This document shows positions 36,362-47,572 of a stretch of 64,000 nt of DNA, piece by piece. The DNA comes from Moorena sp. SIO3H5. Lineage in GTDB: Bacteria > Cyanobacteriota > Cyanobacteriia > Cyanobacteriales > Coleofasciculaceae. Each line of letters opens with the position of its first letter. The first letter of the stretch is position 1. Under the pieces are notes generated by a model that had not been told where the DNA came from, ran no database searches, and saw only the letters and a program-made list of their open reading frames with translations. The stretch covers positions 1 through 64,000 of the forward strand of contig NZ_JAAHHS010000025.1 of the NCBI RefSeq assembly GCF_010692395.1, given 5' to 3'. The position numbers and the translations under genes are program-made.

Positions 36362-37636
36362 ATGCGCATATTAATCTACTCCTATAATTATCATCCTGAA
36401 CCGATAGGCATTGCCCCATTAATGACAGAACTAGCAGAAGGTTTGGTCAAAGCAGGGCATCAAGTACGAGTCGTCACTAGTATGCCGAACTATCCCCAGC
36501 GTTGTATCTATGATAAATATCAGGGTAAGTGGTATCTGACTGAAGAAAAAAAGGGAGTAATAATTCAACGCTCCTATGTCTGGATTAGACCAAAACCTGG
36601 TGTGATGACACGGATACTACTGGATGGTAGCTTCGTCGTGACCAGTTTTATTCAGGCTCTGAGGGGCTGGCGACCTGATGTGATTCTACTGACAGTACCC
36701 TCCCTGGCGGTTAGTGTACCAGCTGCTTTACTCGCTTGGTTCTACAACTGCCCAATATTACTGAATTTACAGGATATTTTGCCAGAAGCTGCTGTACAGG
36801 TTGGTCTAATTAGAAACAAACTAGCTATCCGTATCTTTGAAGCTTTAGAGAAGTTTGCCTACCACACTGCTCATAAAATTAGTGTGATTTCTGAGGGATT
36901 CGTTGACAATTTAGTCAGTAAAGGAGTACCATCAGACAAAATTACCTGTATCCCCAACTGGGCGAATGTTAATGTTATCCGTCCCTTACCGAAAGAAGGT
37001 AATTCCTTTCGCACTGCTTACCATCTTGATGACAAGTTCGTAGTACTTTATTCCGGTAATATTGCCCTGACTCAGGGACTGGAAACAGTAGTAAAGGCGG
37101 CTACTCTGGTCAGGCATATTCCAGAAATTGTCTTCGTCATTGTTGGAGAATCTAAGGCTATACAGCAGCTACAGCAAGACTGTCAGACTTGCAACGCTAG
37201 TAATGTCAAGCTTTTACCCTTCCAACCCCGAGAGAAGTTACCAGAAATGTTGGCAGCAGCAGATATAGGTTTAGTTGTGCAAAAGCGTAACGTTGTTTCC
37301 TTTAATATGCCCTCAAAAATTCAAGTGCTATTGGCTTGCGGACGACCCATCATTGCTTCTGTGCCTTTGAATGGAACTGCAGCACGAGTTGTTCGGAAAA
37401 GTGGTGGCGGTGTGGTGGTACCACCACAAAAGCCCCAGGCTTTAGCATCTGCAATTGTCGAATTGTATGAAAACCCTGAGCAGGGGGTATCTCTAGGTAA
37501 ACAAGGTAGAAAATTTGCTCTGAATCACTTCGCCTATCAAAAGGCTCTTAACCGTTATGAAGCACTATTAACTCAAATTACTAAGAAGCCTCACCATAAT
37601 TCATTGATTGAATTACAGCAGTTTTCAGATTTATAA
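36362..37636 (+). CDS. WcaI-type glycosyltransferase (GT4 family)
   Basis: 'MRILIYSYNYHPEPIGIAPLMTELAEGLVKAGHQVRVVTSMPNYPQ', 'VVLYSGNIALTQGLETVVKAA', 'NMPSKIQVLLACGRPIIASVPLNGTAA'. Confidence 0.95.
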   Translation: MRILIYSYNYHPEPIGIAPLMTELAEGLVKAGHQVRVVTSMPNYPQRCIYDKYQGKWYLTEEKKGVIIQRSYVWIRPKPGVMTRILLDGSFVVTSFIQALRGWRPDVILLTVPSLAVSVPAALLAWFYNCPILLNLQDILPEAAVQVGLIRNKLAIRIFEALEKFAYHTAHKISVISEGFVDNLVSKGVPSDKITCIPNWANVNVIRPLPKEGNSFRTAYHLDDKFVVLYSGNIALTQGLETVVKAATLVRHIPEIVFVIVGESKAIQQLQQDCQTCNASNVKLLPFQPREKLPEMLAAADIGLVVQKRNVVSFNMPSKIQVLLACGRPIIASVPLNGTAARVVRKSGGGVVVPPQKPQALASAIVELYENPEQGVSLGKQGRKFALNHFAYQKALNRYEALLTQITKKPHHNSLIELQQFSDL

Positions 37637-37745
37637 CCTAGGTGAGACCAGATACATCAAATCAAATCCTGTCCCGTGGTACGTGGTAATTTTCACTGAT
37701 ACTACCGGACTGGATATCATAACCCAATTTAGAACTTCCATATAT

Positions 37746-40394
37746 TTAGATGTTTTCCCCTTTGGCTTTTCCACTCAAACCTTTTGACTTATTTCGTGCT
37801 GCTTCCAAGAGTAAACGTTGCTCAGCACGGGTAATTGCTTGGTAAGTAGCTTCCACATCTTTAACATCAACAGAAATCGAAGTAATTCCCCACTCCACCA
37901 ACAGATCAATCAGTTCCGGATCCTGAACCGTAGCTTGACCACAAATTGAGCAAGGAATACCAGCTTCTTTTGCCATTTCGATTAGTTGCTGAATTGCTTG
38001 CGTGACCACTGGATGGCACCCTGCCACCAGTGTTTCCAACTGCCTCTGCTCCCGATCAGCTCCTAGTAAAAGTTGCGTCAAATCATTAGTACCAATAGAA
38101 ATTCCTTGAACACCTGCTTTAACATAGTCTGGTAGCAGAAACAACACAGATGGCACTTCTGCCATAATCCAAAGTTGAAAATCAGGATTATCAGTAAGTC
38201 CTACCTGTTCTACCCGACGGCGGCAAAAGGTAAACTCTTCCACAGTACGTACAAAGGGCAAAATCAGCCGTAAATTCCTGCAGCCGTAAGCATAAACCTC
38301 CTGTAAAGCTGCCAGTTCCAGATCAAAGCTAGCTGGGTCACTCAGATAGCGACGAGTGCCACGTAGACCGAGCATCGGGTTAACTTCCGCTTCCGTTACC
38401 AGGTGATCTCCACTCAGGGATGGAAATTCATGGGAGCGCCAATCCGTGGAGCGATAAAATACAGGACGTGGTGCCAAGGTAACCGTAAATTGAACAATTA
38501 ACTGAGCCAAGCGTTCTACCAACTCACGCTCATTACCCTGTCTGTGCCACTGACTGGGGTGCACATTATTCAAAATCTCCAACATCATCAGTTCTGAACG
38601 CAATAACCCCACTCCATCCACTGGCAAACCCACAATTTTTTCTAGGGAGTCCGGCTGGCTAAGATTAACCAATAATTTAGTAGCAATGGGGAAAGTATTT
38701 TGAAAGTTGAAGGGATGAAAGTTGACTTTTGCTTCCCTTTTTCTTAATCCTGAGTCATGCAACTTTTGAACCGGAAACCCTTGCTTAGCTCCTAGTCGAT
38801 AAACTTCTCCCTGTCCCCCATCCACAAGTAGAGACTCACCAGTTTCGATGATTTGGGTAATACCAGCCGCACCCACAACACAGGGAATACCAAGTTCTCT
38901 AGCAATAATCCCAGCATGACTAGTTATCCCTCCTTGTTCAGTAATAATAGCGGCTACGTGCTTGAGCCCAGGTAGCCAGTCAGGAGAAACACTTTGGGCA
39001 ACCAAAATTCTACCAGATAGAATTGCTGAGACGTTTTTGCCCTCACCCGATATCACATGAGCAGTGGCTGTAACTCTTCCTGGTGCTGCGGGTAATCCTC
39101 TCACAAGCATAGGCGTGATGGATGGGTTGACAGTGTGTTCACTAAAGTTGCTCCCAATGGAGTCCGATGAGGCTTCAAGCACATTGGGTCGGCTACCCAC
39201 TTGTAGAGACGTAAACAGCTTGCCGTAGGAAGTAGTAGAACCAACAGAGTAAGCTAGTTTGGAAGCATGATGTGACGGTTCAACCCTCAACTGGCTAGCA
39301 TCCCACTTTTGCCCAGTTTGAGGACTAAATTTCGTAATTTGTAACTCTGGTTCTGAGTTTTCTGAGGTTTGCCATAGTGTCCATTCTAGGGAAAAGGTAG
39401 GACTAATATCAGCAACTAGACGCTGACTGATAGTAATTAGCTCTTGGAGGTATTTATCCTTTAGGGTGTACTGTTTTTGTTGCTCCTCACTGAGTAGATA
39501 GGGTTGCACAGTGTTCTCAGTTCGTGATAATGAGTCTGGTTGCAGACACAATCCATAGGCACGGGTTTTACGACCGAGTCGTGAGGCTAGAACAATACCA
39601 GTTTCGATCTCAATTTGGTAATAGTCTGGCACTACTTCCCCCTTCGCCAATGCAGTACCTAACCCCCAAGTCGCTTGGATGTAACCCTCACCTTGGTTAA
39701 TCTGGAGTGTACCAGAAGCGATCGCATCCCACATGGGTTGTATCAAGACTCCCAAATTGAGCTGCTGGAGACCAATACTATGCCGTTGCCAGTAAAATAG
39801 ACTTCTAGCGCGAAATAGTTCTGCCCAAACCTGTTTTAAAGACACTTCCATTGCTAGTGGTTGCCTAGGGCAAATATAGGATCCCAAAATTTTATCTGGT
39901 AAGGTTGAAAAAATCTGGGGTTGATCTAATCTTGCCACTCCAGTTTCCCCAGTGTCCTCTTCCATTCCCGACCTTGGTGATGTCATGGATAAGGAAGGGT
40001 GAAAAATTGCTGCTGGGGCGAGTGTAGTTTCTGATATTTCCGATAGCGTTGATGCCAACACCGAAGGTAAAGTCGCCCCTTGAATTTTGTGACGAATTTG
40101 CTGAGCCACTTGCTGTAGCTGGCGAGGATTGTCTACATCTACGTAAAGATAAGAAGAAGGTAAATCAGCTAACAGGGGTTCAGACTCACCTAGAATTGCG
40201 ATAAATTCCCACAATGCCTTTGCACTTACCACAAAGCCAGGTACAACAGGATAATCCCGTTGCAAGAGCTGACTTAAGTTAAAGGCTTCATTGCCCACGA
40301 AGGGATACTCTGAAGGTTGAATCAGATCAAGAGAGTAAAGATTATCCACAAATCGCCGCCTAATCCTGTTATTGCTCCGGGATTTTGGCATCAT
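37746..40394 (-). CDS. PEP synthase/PPDK-like PEP-utilising enzyme
   Basis: 'GGITSHAGIIARELGIPCVVGA' phosphohistidine motif; 'MLGLRGTRRYLSDP'; 'SIGTNDLTQLLLGADRE'; 'CSICGQA'. Confidence 0.93.
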   Translation of the reverse strand: MMPKSRSNNRIRRRFVDNLYSLDLIQPSEYPFVGNEAFNLSQLLQRDYPVVPGFVVSAKALWEFIAILGESEPLLADLPSSYLYVDVDNPRQLQQVAQQIRHKIQGATLPSVLASTLSEISETTLAPAAIFHPSLSMTSPRSGMEEDTGETGVARLDQPQIFSTLPDKILGSYICPRQPLAMEVSLKQVWAELFRARSLFYWQRHSIGLQQLNLGVLIQPMWDAIASGTLQINQGEGYIQATWGLGTALAKGEVVPDYYQIEIETGIVLASRLGRKTRAYGLCLQPDSLSRTENTVQPYLLSEEQQKQYTLKDKYLQELITISQRLVADISPTFSLEWTLWQTSENSEPELQITKFSPQTGQKWDASQLRVEPSHHASKLAYSVGSTTSYGKLFTSLQVGSRPNVLEASSDSIGSNFSEHTVNPSITPMLVRGLPAAPGRVTATAHVISGEGKNVSAILSGRILVAQSVSPDWLPGLKHVAAIITEQGGITSHAGIIARELGIPCVVGAAGITQIIETGESLLVDGGQGEVYRLGAKQGFPVQKLHDSGLRKREAKVNFHPFNFQNTFPIATKLLVNLSQPDSLEKIVGLPVDGVGLLRSELMMLEILNNVHPSQWHRQGNERELVERLAQLIVQFTVTLAPRPVFYRSTDWRSHEFPSLSGDHLVTEAEVNPMLGLRGTRRYLSDPASFDLELAALQEVYAYGCRNLRLILPFVRTVEEFTFCRRRVEQVGLTDNPDFQLWIMAEVPSVLFLLPDYVKAGVQGISIGTNDLTQLLLGADREQRQLETLVAGCHPVVTQAIQQLIEMAKEAGIPCSICGQATVQDPELIDLLVEWGITSISVDVKDVEATYQAITRAEQRLLLEAARNKSKGLSGKAKGENI

Positions 40395-40627
40395 ATCTCG
40401 AAGGCATAATATCTCTTACCATTAATCACGTCCTATTCACATAAATCGTTAATTAAAAATTGAGTCTCAACCAAGAATGATAAGTAGTCAACTGGACATG
40501 ATATTATTAATCCTTCCTGTGCTTTGCATCACGGTCTTAGAGGCAGAAAACGGTAAAAATACTGAGGGATTCTCATTGTCAGTATTGGCATCTTGAGAAA
40601 TATCATGCCAAATAAATCCCCAAAATT

Positions 40628-41344
40628 ATGTTACAGGGAATTGAGACCCTGAAAAAGGGTCTATTAAGTCTCTTTCTGAAATCGAACTGTCCCCTATGTG
40701 AGCGCCCTGCCACTGATGAATTGTGTGATTATTGCGAGCAGCAGTTACTCCGCTGCCAACTTGACAAAAATCAATTTTTATGTAATCAAAATCTCCCACT
40801 GTTTGTCTGGGGCAATTACGGTGGTCCATTAAAACGAGTACTCGCTGCCCTAAAATATGAAAACCAACCCCAGCTAGCACATCCCTTGGGCCATTGGCTG
40901 GGTAAAGCTTGGTTAAAATCCTCAGCCACCCCTAGCCAAAAGCAAAAATTAATAGTAGTTCCCATTCCCATGCACCCTACAAAACAGCAACAAAGAGGTT
41001 ACAACCAGGCAGAGCTGATTGCCCAAAGTTTTTGTGAATTAACTGGTTACAAACAAGCACCACTGGGTTTAGAAAGAGTCCGGGCAACTCAACCTCAGTT
41101 TAGTTTATCTGTCCAAGAGCGAGCGCAAAACCTAGCAGATGCCTTTATTATTGGTAAACACTTTCTCAGACATCATAGCACCTCACCCGTACTAATCCTA
41201 GATGATATCTACACCAGCGGAGCTACAGTCCAATCAGCCACCACTACCCTGAGAAAGCATGGAATAACCGTATATGGGTCAGTTGCGATCGCCTTTGCCG
41301 CGCCAAAGGCGATCGCAACACCTAGACCATCGGTAAAGTCATGA
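40628..41344 (+). CDS. comF: ComF family protein (phosphoribosyltransferase fold)
   Basis: Zn-ribbon 'CPLCERPATDELCDYCEQQL'; PRPP motif 'VLILDDIYTSGAT'. Confidence 0.93.
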   Translation: MLQGIETLKKGLLSLFLKSNCPLCERPATDELCDYCEQQLLRCQLDKNQFLCNQNLPLFVWGNYGGPLKRVLAALKYENQPQLAHPLGHWLGKAWLKSSATPSQKQKLIVVPIPMHPTKQQQRGYNQAELIAQSFCELTGYKQAPLGLERVRATQPQFSLSVQERAQNLADAFIIGKHFLRHHSTSPVLILDDIYTSGATVQSATTTLRKHGITVYGSVAIAFAAPKAIATPRPSVKS

Positions 41345-41501
41345 CAAAATGTGGGTCAGTTGATGATGGGATAATAGGGTGATGGGATAATAGGGTGATC
41401 CGGTGATGAAAATTTATAGATTTTCCGTCAAATTTGATTACTGAAGCAATGCTCTAGAAACAACAAAGCCTGACAGTACCAAAGTTCTCAGTCACAGAGT
41501 C

Positions 41502-42107
41502 TTACTGAGCAGTTAGTACTAACTGCTCAGTACTTACTGGTTTGAAATGCTTCACAATTTGCTGGGGATTCCCAATAACTACCACACCGGGAGGGACAGA
41601 CTTACGAACCACGCTGCCTAAACCTACCACACTATTTTCTCCAATGTGTACCCCTTTCATAACCGTAGCTCTGGCTCCAATCCAGACATTTCGCTCAATC
41701 ACAATCTCAGCTGAAACCTTTGGTCCTCGAGGACAGTGACGCAGGTGGGGTTCTAGGTTATGGTAATCGCTATCAGCAAGAAACCAGTCAGAAATTAGAC
41801 ATTCATCTCCCACGGTAATTGATTACTCGCAACCTATACAAGACCCATTTAGTAGTACATTTGAACCAATAGTGACTTCACCAGAACCATAGATAAATAC
41901 CTCTTTACCCAAGCGAGAACCTGAGCCAATCACTACCTTAACACTACCTGCTACCTCAAGAGAGCCTTTGATCTGCACTCCTTTGGCAAGGGTTAGATTG
42001 GGGTATCGAAACTGATAGTATAAACGCTTAGCCTCAAAATAAAGATTAGCGAGAAATGTGAAAAATGGGTGATTAATCTGCTGCATGACACGAAATTGGT
42101 GAATCAA
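41502..42107 (-). pseudogene. Hexapeptide-repeat acyltransferase interrupted by one in-frame TAA
   Basis: ORFs 42107-41823 and 41813-41502 share a frame; readthrough gives ...NGSCIGCE*SITVGDECLISDWFLADSDYHN... Confidence 0.85.
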
Positions 42108-42304
42108 AATAACTAGTACTCTGTCAACCTAGTTTTGATAGTTAGAGCAAGCTGTTAGGTGTTAATTTTCAGTTTAATGGTGTTCGATTAAGTGGAATAA
42201 GGCTTCGGTGAATCTTTTTCACTAAATCTTTTTCAGTTCTGTTGTCTAATACTTCTGGTACTTAATACCTAGTGCTATCATGCCTAATCGCTAATCCCTA
42301 ATCA

Positions 42305-43702
42305 CTAATTACTCAAACGCAGTAACACAAGAGAGTAAGGATTCAATCTCACCGATGAGTACTTCAGTAGCCTTGTTGCTAGGGTACTGCTCTTGACACC
42401 GTTGGCATCTAAAGAAAACATGGGTAGCCTTCGAGTCTTGGCCACATCGATTGTTCCCTCAATCCTGATTCTGGCAAGTTTGGCTGATTTATTGATCAAC
42501 AATAGCGATCGCTGTTGATTGGACTGCTCTATTGCCATAGCCTCCACAAACTTATGGCCGCTCTGGGTATACATCACCTTCCCAGTCAGGTACTTGATCG
42601 CCCAGCGAAATACAGTTGCAGCTGGTCGCAGATTATTCATGTGGTCGATCATGCCGTAATACTGATCCTTGAGATGCCAGGAGGTCGCCATGTCAATTCC
42701 AGCGTCAGCTAAATGTTTGAATACTGAAGCAAACCAAACCGCTCCGACATGGGTATTTTGACGATCTTCACCAGAGTTCCATGAGTAGTTGATGTTATAT
42801 TCTCCCAATAACAATGGTACTTTTCGGTCCCGAATGTATTTTGCTGTTAGTTTGCGAAAATTCTCCACCTGCCTCCGATACTCTGGTGTGTAGGACATCA
42901 GTTTGTCTGTGGACTCCTTGGGATTGCCACTGGCGTAACGATGCCAGGAAATGAAGTCTACATTGGAAGCACATTTCTTCAGAAAATCTTCTAGTCGTTT
43001 AGGTTCATCCCAAGTCAAGACTGGTCCTCCCACCTTAATTGAGGGGTCTACTGCTTTCATTGCCATTGCCACTTTGTTGTAGATCACCCACAGCTGATTC
43101 AACTTACCCGCTTTTTGATAAGCAACATCTTGTTCATTTAAAGGTTCCCAGTACTTAATCTGTCGTTGCTGGCGTCCATTGAGAATCTCCACCAGTTGAG
43201 CACAGAAGGTAGCATAGTTGTCATACTCCTTTCTCGACAGTAGACCACCCCGATCTGTAGCCATCCAACTAGGCCAGCGGGGAATGTTTTGGATAATGGT
43301 AGGCTGTTGGGGATAAGAGGCATCGTAGCAGGCTTTAATTTTTGCCTCGTCCCAGGTTTTGGTAGCTCGGTTCGTCCAACGTTCGCATAGATCGATATGG
43401 TGAATCCGGATTAACCTGATATCCAGTTCCGCCAGATGCTCCTGGAAATCCGAGTCTGATGCCTTTTCGAGAATAGTAATTTCGTAGTCGTTGGAGCCAA
43501 AGGTGAAGGGTGTAGTTTGTGCGACTGGCTTTGTCCAATCCACCCTAACTTTAGTGTTAATTGACTTTCCGGACAACCACAAATTTTGTATTGGTGATGC
43601 TCTTACCGAATTAGTAGCGGTTTCCTCCTCAAAGAGTCTTGGTAAGAGGAATGCGATCGCAGCGCCAGATACTGCTAGCTGGAGTAATGTTCTACGTTTC
43701 AT
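42305..43702 (-). CDS. Glycoside hydrolase-like (beta/alpha)8 protein with N-terminal signal/anchor
   Basis: 'YWEPLNEQD' and 'LLLGEYNIN' fit the clan GH-A acid/base and nucleophile glutamates; 'MKRRTLLQLAVSGAAIAFLL' N-terminus. Confidence 0.8.
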   Translation of the reverse strand: MKRRTLLQLAVSGAAIAFLLPRLFEEETATNSVRASPIQNLWLSGKSINTKVRVDWTKPVAQTTPFTFGSNDYEITILEKASDSDFQEHLAELDIRLIRIHHIDLCERWTNRATKTWDEAKIKACYDASYPQQPTIIQNIPRWPSWMATDRGGLLSRKEYDNYATFCAQLVEILNGRQQRQIKYWEPLNEQDVAYQKAGKLNQLWVIYNKVAMAMKAVDPSIKVGGPVLTWDEPKRLEDFLKKCASNVDFISWHRYASGNPKESTDKLMSYTPEYRRQVENFRKLTAKYIRDRKVPLLLGEYNINYSWNSGEDRQNTHVGAVWFASVFKHLADAGIDMATSWHLKDQYYGMIDHMNNLRPAATVFRWAIKYLTGKVMYTQSGHKFVEAMAIEQSNQQRSLLLINKSAKLARIRIEGTIDVAKTRRLPMFSLDANGVKSSTLATRLLKYSSVRLNPYSLVLLRLSN

Positions 43703-43705
43703 CGC

Positions 43706-45733
43706 TTATGACTTCACTAAAGTATCACTGGATCTGTACAAGTAGGGTTTGGACTTAGTTTCTACCCCATTCACCACTAAACCCAACAGTTGAGCATTGT
43801 GCTGAGCCAGTTGTTCCAAGCTGTCACTGACAAAGTCACGCTTACTAATCTCAGGTCGAACAACAAACAACAAATTACCGATGACAGCAGCCATCAGGGC
43901 AGTTTCACTGGTCATACTGACCGGAGCACTGTCAATCAAAACATAGTCATAGTCACCCGATTCCTCCGCAGTAGCTAGGCTCTGCTCAAATTTCCCCTGA
44001 GTCACCAGCTCCACAATTTTGCCTTTTTTGTGGGAGGTAGGCAGTAAGTCAAGACTCGGTTGAATCTTCACCGGCTGTCCGGGTTTGAGGGGATCATGGT
44101 GATGACCTAAGCGTTGAGAAAGGGTTGCCTGTCGGAAATCTCCATCTACTACCAAGACCCGAAACCCTAAATCTACCAGAGCTCTCGCCAATCCCAGAGT
44201 GACAGTAGTTTTGCCTTCTGAGACCATCGCGCTAGTAATCAAGATGCGACGGTCCTCTCCAGAGCGTAAGCTAATCACCGATGCTAGTCGCTGAAACTCT
44301 ACATCCGTTTCTGTACCCAGCTCTAATCCCATACCAGCGTGTCTCAGATGAGGGATATTGACCACCATCGGGAACTTGATTGCCTGTAGATCTTTCGGGC
44401 TCAGCAGTGGGTTGCGCCGTTCTAGCAGCAATACCAGCGCTATACTACCCACTGCCGATGCCAGAAAACCATTAGCTATGATTAACAACTTCTTTGGACC
44501 AGCAGGCTTCTCGTCAACAGTGGGAGGGTCAAGCACCTGTACATTGGGATAAGCACTAAAAGCATCAAGATTGACTTGCTCCATTTGAGCAACTAAACCG
44601 TTATAGACTCCCGCAGCCACATTGTACTGTCGCTTTAGTTCCAGCAGCCTAGACTGATGGACAGGAATCACCGTTAAAGTACTTTTGATCTGGTCAATCT
44701 GCTGCTGTAATTGCTCAGCCTGTTGTTGTTGACCACTAGCAGCACTTTCCTCCAGAATCAGTTGCTGGATTAACATTGCTCTTCCTTGAGCACTATCAGT
44801 AAGCGTCGGGTCTACTAACGTATCACCAGCTCCTAGAAAGATGTACTGCTGAATCTGCTGCTGCAACTGCTCACGTTGTAGCAGCAGATTTTGGATCTCG
44901 GGATGAGCATAGGTATAAGTAGTTTGAGCTTTGACCAAAGTCGCTTCCAGTTCAGTCAACTGCTGCCGCACAAACTGGTAATCCCGGTTTTCTGCCAGAC
45001 CTAAAGAGCGGATTGCTTGTTTAGGAGTAAGACCCAAACGAGTCGATAGGATTTGAAGCTGATGTTGACTGGCTTGAGCTTGAGCTTGAGCCTGAGCTTG
45101 GCTAATACTCAGATCAGTAATTGCCCTCACCAGTCCTTCAGTTTGGGCTTTGCTATTCACTAAACCAGAGGATTCCTGAAACTTTGCTAATGCCTCCTGA
45201 GACTGATCCAATTTTTGCTTAGCTCGCTCCAGCGCTTTCTTATTAAACTCAACCCTAGTGGTACCATCTGCTTGACGTAGTTCATTCAGACGCTCCTGAT
45301 ACGCACTGATCAGTGCCTTGACTCGATCTCTTGCTAATTTTGGACTATCCCCAGTGGCATTCAACCAGATCGTAGTCGATTCCTCGTCAGGAGATACCGC
45401 GAACAACTTCTTGTATTGAACCAGCCTTTTAAAATCCGTTTTCTCTGGGTCAGACTCCAACAAGCGCCTCATCAAAGCATCACTGTTTAGAATCGATGCC
45501 TGCATATTCAGAGGATGACTCTTAGTCGCCAATTTAGAATCCCCCTTAGTTAATGACCCAAGGGTTCCTAAACTAGCTTGTAACTTGCCTGTTTCTGGTA
45601 GAATTAGCTGTGCTTTAGCAATCCAAAAAGGCTTTAATAAAGAAAAGGCTCCAAAGCTAGCTCCCAGCACCAACAAATTAAAAACTAATAAAATTGTCCA
45701 ATGTCTATTCAGGATAGCAGCTACTTTTTTCAT
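43706..45733 (-). CDS. Polysaccharide co-polymerase / BY-kinase-like (second copy in locus)
   Basis: Wzz-type N-terminus, coiled coil with QAQAQAQAQ, P-loop 'SAMVSEGKTTVTLGLA', 'VLVVDGDFR', 'YDYVLIDSAPV'. Confidence 0.93.
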   Translation of the reverse strand: MKKVAAILNRHWTILLVFNLLVLGASFGAFSLLKPFWIAKAQLILPETGKLQASLGTLGSLTKGDSKLATKSHPLNMQASILNSDALMRRLLESDPEKTDFKRLVQYKKLFAVSPDEESTTIWLNATGDSPKLARDRVKALISAYQERLNELRQADGTTRVEFNKKALERAKQKLDQSQEALAKFQESSGLVNSKAQTEGLVRAITDLSISQAQAQAQAQASQHQLQILSTRLGLTPKQAIRSLGLAENRDYQFVRQQLTELEATLVKAQTTYTYAHPEIQNLLLQREQLQQQIQQYIFLGAGDTLVDPTLTDSAQGRAMLIQQLILEESAASGQQQQAEQLQQQIDQIKSTLTVIPVHQSRLLELKRQYNVAAGVYNGLVAQMEQVNLDAFSAYPNVQVLDPPTVDEKPAGPKKLLIIANGFLASAVGSIALVLLLERRNPLLSPKDLQAIKFPMVVNIPHLRHAGMGLELGTETDVEFQRLASVISLRSGEDRRILITSAMVSEGKTTVTLGLARALVDLGFRVLVVDGDFRQATLSQRLGHHHDPLKPGQPVKIQPSLDLLPTSHKKGKIVELVTQGKFEQSLATAEESGDYDYVLIDSAPVSMTSETALMAAVIGNLLFVVRPEISKRDFVSDSLEQLAQHNAQLLGLVVNGVETKSKPYLYRSSDTLVKS

Positions 45734-45895
45734 AATATATATTCCTAGAAATTACAATGTTACTTAGATAAACTATAAATTTATATCAATTAATTAATAC
45801 TAAAAATTAATCTAAATCAACGTTTTTATAAATAAAAAATAAATTTATTTAAATAAATAAAAGTCTAATTTTTTTCAATTTTACCTTTTCCATTT

Positions 45896-47224
45896 TCAAG
45901 TTCTGCCAGATAAGTGCTCCCATCGAGAGACAAACTGCTCATTTCGCTGTATTTCGGCAAGAATTGCCCCTAACCAGACCCAAAAATACCACAAATACAC
46001 TGTCATCCAGCTCAAGGGTGTTCCGTTGAGAAGCATGTACAAAGCCACCAGACTTGCAAATGCCCACTGGCAATGATGGTTACCACGAATCGCTGGAGTC
46101 CAAGTATTCCAAAGGGTTGAACCTAGGGCAGCTAGAAAAAAGATAAAGCCAATGATGCCGTGCAAATAAAGAATTGAGGCGTAAGTTGAAAAGGAACCCA
46201 AAGCAATGTCGTAGATATACCATTTGACTGAGCCTTGTATAATTCCCCATCCCATCCAGGGGCGTTCTTGCCAAGCCTCAAGGGTTTTAGTAACCACCAG
46301 TTCGCGGTCTTTCGAGGATGCGGCACGAGCACTATCGAAGATTTCTAGGGGCTTTTTCAGTAAATCACTTAAGGTCAGACCTCCCAAAAAAGCACAAAGT
46401 AATGAGCTTAATGAACCAATCCATAAAGAACCTTGACGAGCCAAACTGCTGCGGAAGCAAGCTGTAATGACCAATGCCATCACAAAGGAAATCCAGGATA
46501 AACGACTAAAACTAATTAGCAGAGCGGTTAAACAACCCGCTACGGATACTTGACGTAAGCGCCGGTTTTCTTCACCCAAGCAAATGAAAAAACTTAGAAT
46601 CGAACACACCCCTACAATCGGGGGGTCCGGGGTGTAAAGAACTGTCCTGGGTAACGGGATACCAAAAAAAGGTTGGAACTCAGCAAATGTAACTAGCAAA
46701 CTCATAGCACCTCCGGGAATCAGACGCGCTAAGGGCGGTACAAAAGGTTCTTTGCCTAATCCCACTACCAGCATGACCATCTCAATGGCGATAGTCACTA
46801 AATATCCTGTTGCCATCCAAGCTACAGCACGGGTGACCACCTTAACCCTGATGACATGCCAAAACGGTAGGAGCAGTGCGGCAACAATTAAACAATAGCT
46901 CTTGAAAAAAGTTACGAAGGTAGCAGCAATTCTCTGCAAGGCAAATCCTACGTCATTGAGACCAAACGTAGCAGTCCAGACCATGACTAGAGCCATACCT
47001 AACCAACCCCAGATACAAACGGGTATTGATACCCTAGTGAGTTTATCGATATCAAAGTTTACTGCTAACAAACCAACAACTACCGCTGGGTAGAAGAGTG
47101 TTTGTATTCCCGACAACCACCAGAGCGGTGTTAGCACAATCACCCAGTAAATAACTTTTTCTGGAAATGACATGGCACCCAGTTTAAAGTTTCTGGTCTG
47201 GAAATCTGGTATGCTAGAAGTCAT
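45896..47224 (-). CDS. O-antigen ligase/polymerase-like membrane protein (Wzy/WaaL family)
   Basis: Poly-TM; 'AWQERPWMGWGIIQGS' near C-terminus; EPS locus context. Confidence 0.82.
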   Translation of the reverse strand: MTSSIPDFQTRNFKLGAMSFPEKVIYWVIVLTPLWWLSGIQTLFYPAVVVGLLAVNFDIDKLTRVSIPVCIWGWLGMALVMVWTATFGLNDVGFALQRIAATFVTFFKSYCLIVAALLLPFWHVIRVKVVTRAVAWMATGYLVTIAIEMVMLVVGLGKEPFVPPLARLIPGGAMSLLVTFAEFQPFFGIPLPRTVLYTPDPPIVGVCSILSFFICLGEENRRLRQVSVAGCLTALLISFSRLSWISFVMALVITACFRSSLARQGSLWIGSLSSLLCAFLGGLTLSDLLKKPLEIFDSARAASSKDRELVVTKTLEAWQERPWMGWGIIQGSVKWYIYDIALGSFSTYASILYLHGIIGFIFFLAALGSTLWNTWTPAIRGNHHCQWAFASLVALYMLLNGTPLSWMTVYLWYFWVWLGAILAEIQRNEQFVSRWEHLSGRT

Positions 47225-47572
47225 ATTTAACAGTCCATACTTTGATATTTTAGAGCACGTTCATTCTATGAGAGTGATTCAAATTTGCTAGCTTCGTTCG
47301 TTTATAGTGTTGTTTTGGTTGTTATTTGTCATTTTTTATTTCTATTGATCGCTCCTCCGGTGTGCTTTCCGTATTAAGAATTAAATTCGCCACGGGTCGC
47401 ACCGCTCCCTACAATCAATGACTTTTTACATCACTCAAGTGATAATTGCTATATATTAGCAGCCACAATAACATTGTGCCTATTGAATGCCTTAATTTAG
47501 ATTAGAGAAATTACCGATTAAAAAGTGAATTCGGTTAACCTAACCTTCAGTAAATTTACTGAATTTATGAGC

